Assembly (NCBI RefSeq): GCF_032854445.1
Contig: NC_088300.1
Coordinates: 80,205,084 to 80,269,083 of the forward strand
From: Liolophura sinensis
Taxonomy: Eukaryota; Mollusca; Polyplacophora; Chitonida; Chitonidae
Reading direction: 5' to 3'
Length of the DNA: 64,000 nt
The notes beneath the pieces were generated by a model. That model was not told the origin of the DNA. It saw only the letters and a list, made by a program, of their open reading frames with translations, and ran no database searches. A program made the position numbers and the translations under genes. This document shows positions 36,401 to 48,400 of this stretch, piece after piece; position 1 is the stretch's first letter, and each line of letters opens with the position of its first letter.

Positions 36401-39400
36401 CAGGAGGAGTTCCAGCGGTTCTCTCCCACTCTAAGGTCAAGGTGAGTCTGGCACTACAGGACTAAGGTACTGTGATACTGTTTGAGTGTATTGAGTGCAT
36501 TGTGTACAGGAGCCGTTGAGAGGTTCCTCTTCCACTCTAAGGTCAAGGAGGAGTCCAGGCACTACAGGACTAAAGTACTAAGCCACCTACCTGCACGTTT
36601 CTGTGATACTCTTTGAGTGTATTGAGTGCATTGTGTACAGGAGTCGTTTGAGAGGTTGGTCTTCCACTCTAAGGTCAAGGTGGGTCAGGCACTGCAGAAC
36701 TGGTACTAGGCCACCTACCTGCACGTTTCTGTGATACTCTGAGTGTATTGAGTGCACCTGTGTGCAGGAGTCGTTTGAGAGGTTGCTCTTCCACTCTAAG
36801 GTCAAGGTACAGGACTAATGTACTAAGCCACCTACCTGCACATTTCTGTGATACTCTCTGAGTGTACTGAGTGCACTGTGTACAGGAGTCGTTGAGAGGT
36901 TCCTCTTCCACCCTAAGATCAAGGTGAGTCTGGCACTGCAGGACTAAGGTACTAAGCCACCTACCTGCACATTTCTGTGATACTCTTGAGTGTATTGAGT
37001 GCATTGTGTACAGGAGTCGTTTGAGAGGTTGCTCTTCCACTCTAAGGTCATGGTGAGTCAGGCACTGCAGAACTGGTACTAGGCCACCTACCTGCACGTT
37101 TCTGTGATACTCTGAGTGTATTGAGTGCACTGTGTACAGGAGTCGTTTGAGAGGTTGCTCTTCCACTCTAAGGTCAAGGTACAGGACTAATGTACTAAGC
37201 CACCTACCTGCACATTTGTGTGATACTCTGAGTGTATTGAGTGCATTGTGTACAGGAGTCGTTTTAGAGTTTCTTCTTCCACTCTGAGGCCAAGGTGAGT
37301 CAGGCACTGCAGGACTAAGGTACTAAGCCACCTACCTGCACATTTCTATGATACTCTTGAGTGTATTGAGTGCATTGTGTACAGGAGTCGTTTGAGAGGT
37401 TGCTCTTCCATTCTAAGGTCAAGGTGAGTCAGGCACTGCAGGACTGGTACTAAGCCACGTACCTGCACATTTCTATGATACTCTTGAGTGTATTGAGTGC
37501 ATTGTGTACAGGAGTCGTTTGAGAGGTTGCTCTTCCACTCTAAGGTCAAGGTGAGTCAGGCACTACAGGACTAATGTACTAAGCCACCTACCTGCATGTT
37601 TCTGTGATACTCTGAGGTGTATTGAGTGCACTGTGTACAGAGTCGTTTGAGAGGTTGCTCTTCCACTCTAAGGTCAAGGTGAGTCAGGCACTACAGGACT
37701 AATGTACTAAGCCACCTACCTGCACGTTTCTGTGATACTCTGAGTGTATTGAGTGCACTGTGTACAGAGTCGTTTGAGAGGTTGCTCTTCCACTCTAATG
37801 TCAAGGTGGAATCTGGCACTACAGGACTAATGTACTAAGCCACCTACCTGCACGTTACTGTGATACTCTTGAGGTATTGAGTGCACTGTGTACAGGAATC
37901 GTTTCAGAGGCTCCTCTTCCACTCCAAGGTCAAGGTGGGTCAGGCACTACAGGACAGGTACTAAGCCACCTACCTGCACATTTCTGTAATACTCTTGAGT
38001 GTATTGAGTGCATTGTGTACAGGAGTCGTTTCACAGGTTTCTCTTCCACTCTTCCAAGATCATCACCTGTTCATACAGGTTCATGTAGATGTATAAATAG
38101 AAATGTTGTTAAATTTACAGTTTTAGATTATATCTATTCCTGTGTACAGTATCTCTGGTTTTGGTTCTGCCAATACAGTCACATTGGTCCTGCTCATACT
38201 GGTTTCCTCTCTGGCTGTATGTGGGAAGGTCTGCCAGCCACCTGCATATGGTCATGGTTTTACTCTAGGCTCTGCCCGGTTTCCTCCCACCATAATGCTG
38301 GCTGCTGTCATATAAGTGAAATATTCTTGAGTATGGTGTAAACTACCAATCAAATAAATAAAATAACTTAGATTGTGAACATGCGTGATGTTGTTTACAG
38401 GAATGTGTGAGTAACAACAGGAGCACGGTGTATGATCTGATAGCCAGCCATGGGGATATTGAGGACATGATCTACTTTGCTGTCCTCATGCAAGGTCTGT
38501 GTCATTTTGGCATCCAATTCAGCAATTCATTTCAATGAATTAAAAAAAAAAAAAAGGTCAAAGATAAACTTTCAACATAAAATTTTGTCTTTTTGCAGCA
38601 GTCTTCCTGGTGAATTGAGTCGAGCAATTTTTTTGTGATACTTAATGCAGGGTGCGCACAGTCCTTGAAACATCTTGAAAGTGCTTGAAAAATACAATTT
38701 CATTTTCAAGTACTTGAAAGTCCTTAAAAAAGACAAATACTCCTGGAAACTCCTTGAAAATCTTAGTTTGTCCTGAACTTCAATATTGTCTTCTGACGGC
38801 CGAACCTGTATATCGGGAGCTCACTGATAATTCTCCCACAATCAGGGCTTCCGCTGGCACTTGCCATTGTCGCAAATTTAGAACAATTGTTTGAAATGGC
38901 GATAAAATTTGAAAAATGCGAATGTTTTTGGCGACAAATTTATTTACCTAAGAAAAAATACAAACGTTATACAAAATTTAGCATGAGAGTTTTCAGGGGT
39001 TTTAAGCAGATTTTCTTACTTTTTCTAATGAAAATAATCCACTTATTTTCATTTTAACCAGCCTCATCTTGGCGAAACAACATCAACACAGTTGTATGGC
39101 GATTACTTGAGAGAATCTACAAAGGGGGTTCAGCATTGTTGCAAGTTGACTGAGATTAAATAACGCTTGAAATCATTTATGTTAAATAACAAATGAGAAT
39201 CATGGCATTTTGTGGGATGCCTTTCATAGCCAATTGTAAAAAAAAAAAAGCATTATCAATGGAGATAAATCAAGGTACACTTACACCTGTAAATAAAGTT
39301 ACCGCCCATGAAAAATTTAAACTTTTCCACTTAATAAACTATTTTTTGGGGGGATCTGAAGAAAATTAAATGTTTCGGAATATGTACCGTCCGTCTGGTT

Positions 39401-42400
39401 TTCTCCTGTCAGACTTTGTTTACTCCAGTGTACTCCAGTGTACTCCAGTGTACTGATCACAAATTAATTTCATAACAAATTGAATTAATTGAAGTTTTCT
39501 GATAGAGGAAATTACATTTTACTAGGATCGTACAGATAGGAGGATAAATTCCAGATATAGCTGGAAGAGACCAAACTGATTTTAGCAGCTACACCAAGGC
39601 AGATAAAAACGAATTACAGAAGGAGACCAACAAGAGTCATGGCCGCTAAGGAAGTATGGCTAAAGAAAAAAAGTAGTCTGAAAAAATCTGATGACTGGCT
39701 AAAATGACTGGCTAAAAAAAAATACTGACCCAGAGGAAGCCCTGCATGATGATATATGGCGTTCATTTTTTTTTACTGAGCATTCAAAGAATGTGTCGCA
39801 TTACAGAGGTGAAGGGCAGATATTTCTTGCAAAAGCAAGTGTACTATTCAATATACATGCATGCAAATTAAAGCATCTATAATTCAGACTTAAAATATAG
39901 TCTATAATTTGCACCATGGTATGTTTAAACTAGCCTTGAAAATGACAAAAAACTCCGGGAAAACTCCCGGAAAACTTGAATTTCATTTTCATAGACCTGT
40001 ACGAACCCTATAATGGCATCGTTTCAACCATACATATTGAATCATTCAGTGTGTATAGTTTGTGTTTGTAGACTTTGATGGAGTTTGTGTTTGTAGACTT
40101 TGATGGAGTGTTTGTGTTTGTAGACTTTGATGGATTGTTTGTGTTTGTAGACTTTGATGGAGTTTGTGTTTGCAGACGTTGATTGAGTGTTTGTGTTTGT
40201 AGACTTTGATGGAGTTTGTGTTTGCAGACTTTGATGGAGTGTTTGTGTTTGTAGACTTTGATGGAATTTGTGTTTGCAGACTTTGATGGAGTGTTTGTGT
40301 TTGCAGACATTGATGGAGTGTTTGTGTTTGCAGACTTTGATGGAGTGTATGTGTTTGCAGATGTTGATAGGGTGTTTGTGTTTGTAGACTTTGATGGAGT
40401 GTTTGTGTTTGTAGACTGATTGAGTGTTTGTGTTTGTAGACTTTGATGGAGTTTGTGTTTGCAGACTTTGATGGAGTGTTTGTGTTTGCAGACTTTGATG
40501 GAGTGTTTGTGTTTGCAGACTTTGATGGAGTGTTTGTGTTTGCAGACATTGATGGAATGTTTGTGTTTGCAGATGTTGATAGGGTGTTTGTGTTTGCAGA
40601 CTTTGATGGAGTGTTTGTGTTTGCAGACTTTGATGGAGTGTTTGTGTTTGTAGACTGATGGAGTGTTTGTGTTTGCAGACTTTGATGGAGTGTTTTTGTT
40701 TGCAGACTTTGATGGAGTGTTTGTGTTTGCAGACTTTGATGGAGTGTTTGTGTTTGCAGACTTTTATGGAGTGTTTGTATTTGCAGATTTTGAGCGTGTA
40801 ATCAGCCACCATCTCCAACATGACAACTACACAGGGGCTTTGGATGTGCTCAGGAAGCAGGTATGTCTTACAGGCTAATTTGGGGTTTTGTTATTTCTGA
40901 AAGTTTTTACCTCATATCTCTAAAAATATTTCTAATTTGCTATAAAAACACATTTTGGAGAAATTTGCAACAAGGATTGATGTATGCATGTAAGAAAATT
41001 GTAACTAAAGATTGGACTATTGTGTAGAAGTTTTATTTTATTGCTTTGTTATAAATGCGATGTTGTGTTATATTTTAGAGTGATGTGGAGCTGTTTTACA
41101 AGTTCTCTCCTCTGCTGATGCAGTACGTGCCCAAGGAAACTGTGAATGCCTGGATAGAGCAAGACACTAAACTGGACCCCAAGAAGTTGATACCCGCCCT
41201 AGTTCAGTATGACCATGAGAAATACAGGGAACAGGTAAAATACTGTGTTTATGACTGATATCAGTCCAGGTTCAGTATGACCATGAGAAATACAGGGAAC
41301 AGGTAAAATACTGTGTTTATGACTGATATCAGTCCAGGATCAGTATGACCATGAGAAATACAGGGAACAGGTAAAATACTGTGTTTATGACTGATATCAG
41401 TCCAGGATCAGTATGACCATGAGAAATACAGGGAACAGGTAAAATACTGTGTTTATGACTGATAACAGTCCAGGATCAGTATGACCATGAGAAATACAGG
41501 GAACAGGTAAAATACTGTGTTCATGACTGATATCTTCCCTAGTATTGTGATCATGAGGGGCCTCCGTGGCTCAGTTGGTTAGCGCGCTAGTGCAGCATAA
41601 TGACCCAGGAGTCTCTCACAAATGCAGTCACTGTGAGTTCAAGTCCAGCTCATGCTGGCTTCCTCTCCGGCCATATGTAGGAAGGTCTTTTAGCAACCTG
41701 TGGATGGTCGTGGGTTTCCCCCGGGCTGTGCCCCGGTTTCCACCCACCATAATGCTGGTCGCCGTCGTATAAGTGAAATATTCTTGAGTACAGCGTAAAA
41801 CACCAATCAAATAAATAAATAAATATTGTGATCATGAGAAATACAGGGAACAGGTAAAATACTGCATTCATGACTGATATCTTCCCTAGTATTGTGACCG
41901 TAAGAAATACAGGGAACAGGTAAAATACTGTGTTGATGACTGATATCTTCCCTAGTATTATGACCATGAGAAATACAGGGAACAGGTAAAATACTGCATT
42001 CATAACTGATATCTTTCCTAGTATTGTGACCATGAGAAGTACAGGGAACAGGTAAAATACTGTGTTGATGACTGATATCTTCCCTAGTATTGTGACCGTG
42101 AGAAATATAGGGAACAGGTAAAATACTGTGTTCATGACTGATATCTTCCCTAGTATTGTGACCATGAGAAGTACAGAGAATAGGTAAGACACTGTGGTAA
42201 TGACTGATATCAGTCCTGGTTCAGTTTGACCATGAGAAATACAGGGAACAGGTAAAATACTGTGTTCATGACTGATATCAGCCCTAGTTCAGTGTGATCA
42301 TGAAAAGTACAGAGAACATGTAAGACACTGTGTTCATGAATGATATCAGCTCTAGTTCAGTGTGATCATAAGAAGTACAGAGAGCAGGTAAGACACTGAC

Positions 42401-45400
42401 TGATATCAGTCTGGTTCTGTATGACCATGAGAAGTACACAGAACAGGTAAGACACAGTGGTAATGACTGATATCAGTCCTAGTTCAGTGTGATCATAAGA
42501 AGTACAGAGAGCAGGTAAGACACTGACTGATATCAGTCTGGTTCTGTATGACCATGAGAAGTACAGAGAACATGTAAGACACTGTGTTCATGAATGATAT
42601 CAGCTCTAGTTCAGTGTGATCATAAGAAGTACAGAGAGCAGGTAAGACACTGACTGATATCAGTCTGGTTCTGTATGACCATGAGAAGTACACAGAACAG
42701 GTAAGACACAGTGGTAATGACTGATATCAGTCCTGTTTCTGTATGACCATGAGAAGTACAGAGAGCAGGTAAGACACTGACTGATATCAGTCTGGTTCTG
42801 TATGACCATGAGAAGTACACAGAACAGGTAAGACACAGTGGTAATGACTGATATCAGTCCTAGTTCAGTGTGATCATAAGAAGTACAGAGAGCAGGTAAG
42901 ACACTGACTGATATCAGTCTGGTTCTGTATGACCATGAGAAGTACACAGAACAGGTAAGACCTGGAATACAGCATTGGGATGTACAGGGAACAGGGAAAT
43001 ATGAAATACTGTTTTAAAGGAGAAGAAAACATAAAAATGATGCCAAGTCAGATGAAAGAGTGTCAAAGCTTATTTGCAAATATGATCTTTAATATTTTTG
43101 GGGATTTTTTTTTTCAGTAGAAAAGAGTATTTGAAAATATTTTTGTATGGTAGGTATTTGGGACCAACATTTGGTATTTATCTTGTTGCATAATAATGTT
43201 CTAAATAAGGATGTGATGCTTCTCTAATCAATTTATTTGAATGTAAATTTGTTGTTTATATCGAAACATGCATTTAACCTAACTTATGATAATATTTATG
43301 AACATATTAAAAATGTAAATATGATCCAAATTGAGGTTTAATACATTCGTTAGCTGAAAAGAACAAATTCTAGTGCAAAAATATTTATTAAACCTGTGTT
43401 ACATCCTCATTTATGACATTATTAAACAAAGACTATAAATACCAAAGGGTGGTCCCAAATAACCACCATACAAAAATTATTTTCAAGTGTCTTTTTCTCC
43501 TTAAGGAAAAATCGGAAAAACTATTGAAGACCATGTTGAGGAATAACTTTTCACACTCTTTCATCTGAACTTTGTGTCATGTTTTCTCCACCTTTAATTA
43601 ATGACTGTTGAAAACTTAGTCTTTCAGCTTGGCCATAACATTTGCTATTACTCAAAGTGTGTCTGTGTGTGTGTGTTTTCAGGGCAACGAGGCTATCCGG
43701 TATTTAGAGTTCTGTATCCAGAAGCTGAACAACAAAGATCAGGCTATTCACAACTACATGTTGTCACTTTATGCCAAGCTGCAGCCCAAACACCTGATGA
43801 AGTACTTGTTGTCCCAGGGGCAGGTAACTTTGTTTGCTTTGTGTTATCTCTGCAGGATTACCTCTGTCAGACTAAGTGTGGATCATAGAACAGTTAACAT
43901 GGAAAAGTTTTAATTTTAGTCTAATGACTTGCCCCAGGTAAAGTGTTGAGATGCACAAGTATGGTGTAATACATATATCTCTCATTTCAGATGCATTGAT
44001 ATTCAGTGGTTCATGTAATAGGAAAATCTGACGTATGATAGAGTTGAAATTTGAATATATGATTCTGTATACGTAGGCATTGGGATATGGAACTGCGAAG
44101 CCCTGTCAAAATTGTTCATACATTTCAAAGTACCCAATGCACATGTAACATATACATCAGAGGCAATTAGTGAGGTCATTCTTTGGTGCAGAACATTCTT
44201 AATTTCATGATAAATTTTTATCATCAGTGTTGAATGTTGTTGGTATTATCTGTACCCAGGATGCTGACAGTATTTGCTATGACCTGAAGTATGGCCTGAG
44301 GCTGTGTGCAGAACACAGTCATAAAGAGGCTTGTGTTCACATCTACTCTGTCATGGGGCTATACGAGGAGGCTGTCGACTTGGCTTTACAGGTAAGCAAG
44401 ACATACCCGGGGGAAAGGGAAGGGGGTGTTCACATCTACTCTGTCATGGGGCTATACGAGGAGGCTGTCGACTTGGCATTACAGGTAAGCAAGACATACC
44501 TGGGGGGAAGGGAAGGGGGTGTTCACATCTACTCTGTCATGGGGCTATACGAGGAGGCTGTCGACTTGGCATTACAGGTAAGCAAGACATACCTGGGGGA
44601 AAGGGAAGGGGGTGTTCACATCTACTCTGTCATGGGGCTATACGAGGAGGCTGTCGACTTGGCTTTACAGGTAAGCAAGACATACCTGGGGGAAAGGGGA
44701 GGGGGTGTTCACATCTACTCTGTCATGGGGCTATATGAGGAGGCTGTCGACTTGGCTTTACAGGTAAGCAAGACATACCTGGGGGAAAGGGAAGGGGGTG
44801 CTCACATCTACTCTGTCATGGGGCTTACCGAGGAGGCTGTCGACTTGGCTTTACAGGTGAGCAAGACATACCTGGGGGAAAGGGGAGGGGGTGTTCACAT
44901 CTACTCTGTCATGGGGCTTACCGAGGAGGCTGTCGACTTGGCTTTACAGGTAAGCAAGACATACCTGGGGGAAAGGGGAGGGGGTGTTCACATCTACTCT
45001 GTCATGGGGCTTACCGAGGAGGCTGTCGACTTGGCTTTACCGGTGAGCAAGACATACCTGGGGGAAAGGGAAGGGGGTGTTCACATCTACTCTGTCATGG
45101 GGCTATACGAGGAGGCTGTCGACTTGGCTTTACAGGTGAGCAAGACATACCTGGGGGAAAGGGGAGGGGGTGTTCACATCTACTCTGTCATGGGGCTATA
45201 CGAGGAGGCTGTCGACTTGGCTTTACAGGTGAGCAAGACATACCTAGGGGAAAGGGGGAGGGGGTGTTCACATCTACTCTGTCATGGGCTTACCGAGGAG
45301 GCTGTCGACTTGGCTTTACAGGTGAGCAAGACATACCTAGGGGAAAGGGAAGGGGGTGTTACATCTACTCTGTCATGGGGCTATACGAGGAGGCTGTCGA

Positions 45401-48400
45401 CTTGGCTTTACAGGTAAGCAAGACATACCTAGGTGAAAGGGGAGGGGGTGTTCACATCTACTCTGTCATGGGGCTATACGAGGAGGCTGTCGACTTGGCT
45501 TTACAGGTAAGCAAGACATACCTGGAGGAAAGGGGAGGGGGTGTTCACATCTACTCTGTCATGGGGCTATACGAGGAGGCTGTCGACTTGGCTTTACAGG
45601 TGAGCAAGACATACCTAGGGGAAAGGGAAGGGGGTGTTCACATCTACTCTGTCATGGGGCTATACGAGGAGGCTGTCGACTTGGCTTTACAGGTAAGCAA
45701 GACATACCTGGGGGAAAGGGGAGGGGGTGTTCACATCTACTCTGTCATGGGGCTTACCGAGGAGGCTGTCGACTTGGCTTTACAGGTAAGCAAGACATAC
45801 CTGGGGGAAAGGGGAGGGGGTGTTCACATCTACTCTGTCATGGGGCTTACCAAGAAGGCTGTCGACTTGGCTTTACAGGTGAGCAAGACATACCTAGGGG
45901 AAAGGGAAGGGGGTGTTCACATCTACTCTGTCATGGGGCTATATGAGGAGGCAGTCGACTTGGCTTTACAGGTGAGCAAGACATGCCTGGGGGAAAGGGG
46001 AGGGGGTGTTCACATCTACTCTGTCATGGGGCTTACCGAGGAGCTGTCGACTTAGCTTTACAGGTAAGCAAGACATACCTGGGGGAAAGGGGAGGGGGTG
46101 TTCACATCTACTCTGTCATGGGGCTTACCGAGGAGGCTGTCGACTTGGCTTTACAGGTAAGCAAGACATACCTGGGGGAAAGGGGAGGGTGTGTTCACAT
46201 CTACTCTGTCATGGGGCTTACCGAGGAGGCTGTCGACTTGGCTTTACAGGTGAGCAAGACATGCCTGGGGGAAAGGGGAGGGGGTGTTCACATCTACTCT
46301 GTCATGGGGCTTACCGAGGAGGCTGTCGACTTGGCTTTACAGGTGAGCAAGACATACCTAGGGGAAAGGGGAGGGGGTGTTCACATCTACTCTGTCATGG
46401 GGCTATATGAGGAGGCTGTCGACTTGGCTTTACAGGTAAGCAAGACATACCTAGGTGAAAGGGGAGGGGGTGTTCACATCTACTCTGTCATGGGGCTATA
46501 CGAGGAGGCAGTCGACTTGGCTTTACAGGCAAGCAAGGACATACCTAGGGGAAAGGGGAGGGGGTGTTCACATCTACTCTGTCATGGGGCTTACCGAGGA
46601 GGCTGTCGACTTGGCTTTACAGGTAAGCAAGACATACCTAGGGGAAAGGGAAGGGGGTGTTCACATCTACTCTGTCATGGGGCTATATGAGGAGGCTGTC
46701 GACTTGGCTTTACCGGTGAGCAAGACATACCTGGGGGAAAGGGAAGGGGGTGTTCACATCTACTCTGTCATGGGGCTTACCGAGGAGGCTGTCGACTTGG
46801 CTTTACAGGTAAGCAAGACATACCTGGGGGAAAGGGGAGGGGGGTGTTCACATCTACTCTGTCATGGGGCTTACCGAGGAGGCTGTCGACTTGGCTTTAC
46901 AGGTAAGCAAGACATGCCTGGGGGAAAGGGGAGGGGTGTTCACATCTACTCTGTCATGGGGCTATACGAGGAGGCTGTCGACTTGGCTTTACAGGTGAGC
47001 AAGACATACTGGGGGAAAGGGAAGGGGGTGTTCACATCTACTCTGTCATGGGGATATACGAGGAGGCTGTCGACTTGGCTTTACAGGTGAGCAAGACATA
47101 CCTGGGGGAAAGGGGAGGGGGTGTTCACATCTACTCTGTCATGGGGCTTACCGAGGAGGCTGTCGACTTGGCTTTACAGGTGAGCAAGACATACCTAGGG
47201 GAAAGGGGAGGGGGGTGTTCACATCTACTCTGTCATGGGGCTATATGAGGAGGCTGTCGACTTGGCTTTACAGGTAAGCAAGACATACCTAGGTGAAAGG
47301 GGAGGGGGTGTTCACATCTACTCTGTCATGGGGCTATACGAGGAGGCAGTCGACTTGGCTTTACAGGCAAGCAAGACATACCTAGGGGAAAGGGGAGGGG
47401 GTGTTCACATCTACTCTGTCATGGGGCTTACCGAGGAGGCTGTCGACTTGGCTTTACAGGTAAGCAAGACATACCTAGGGGAAAGGGAAGGGGGTGTTCA
47501 CATCTACTCTGTCATGGGGCTATATGAGGAGGCTGTCGACTTGGCTTTACCGGTGAGCAAGACATACCTGGGGGAAAGGGAAGGGGGTGTTCACATCTAC
47601 TCTGTCATGGGGCTTACCGAGGAGGCTGTCGACTTGGCTTTACAGGTAAGCAAGACATACCTGTGGGAAAGGGGAGGGGGTGTTCACATCTACTCTGTCA
47701 TGGGGCTTACCGAGGAGGCTGTCGACTTGGCTTTACAGGTAAGCAAGACATGCCTGGGGGAAAGGGGAGGGGTGTTCACATCTACTCTGTCATGGGGCTA
47801 TACGAGGAGGCTGTCGACTTGGCTTTACAGGTGAGCAAGACATACCTGGGGGAAAGGGAAGGGGGTGTTCACATCTACTCTGTCATGGGGATATACGAGG
47901 AGGCTGTCGACTTGGCTTTACAGGTGAGCAAGACATACCTAGGGGAAAGGGGAGGGGGTGTTCACATCTACTCTGTCATGGGGCTTACCGAGGAGGCTGT
48001 CGACTTGGCTTTACAGGTGAGCAAGACATGCCTGGGGGAAAGGGGAGGGGGTGTTCACATCTACTCTGTCATGGGGCTATACGAGGAGGCTGTCGACTTG
48101 GCTTTACAGGTGAGCAAGACATACCTGGGGGAAAGGGGAGGGGGTGTTCACATCTACTCTGTCATGGGGCTATACGAGGAGGCTGTCGACTTGGCTTTAC
48201 AGGTGAGCAAGACATACCTAGGGGAAAGGGAAGGGGGTGTTCACATCTACTCTGTCATGGGGCTACATGAGGAGGCAGTCGACTTGGCTTTACAGGTGAG
48301 CAAGACATACCTGGGGGAAAGGGGAGAGGGTGTTCACATCTACTCTGTCATGGGGCTATATGAGGAGGCTGTCGACTTGGCTTTACAGGTAAGCAAGACA

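Noticed and set aside
36294-36441. VPS18 as a pseudogene because of the frame breaks
   Set aside because: Twenty-six of 28 exons are clean, all splice sites are intact, phases fit, and the corrected exon is exactly 50 codons. Local sequence errors are the simpler reading.
41558-41823. A functional tRNA gene at the SINE head
   Set aside because: A and B boxes are present but no complete cloverleaf with a matching acceptor stem was found, and the element has the SINE body, tail and target duplication.
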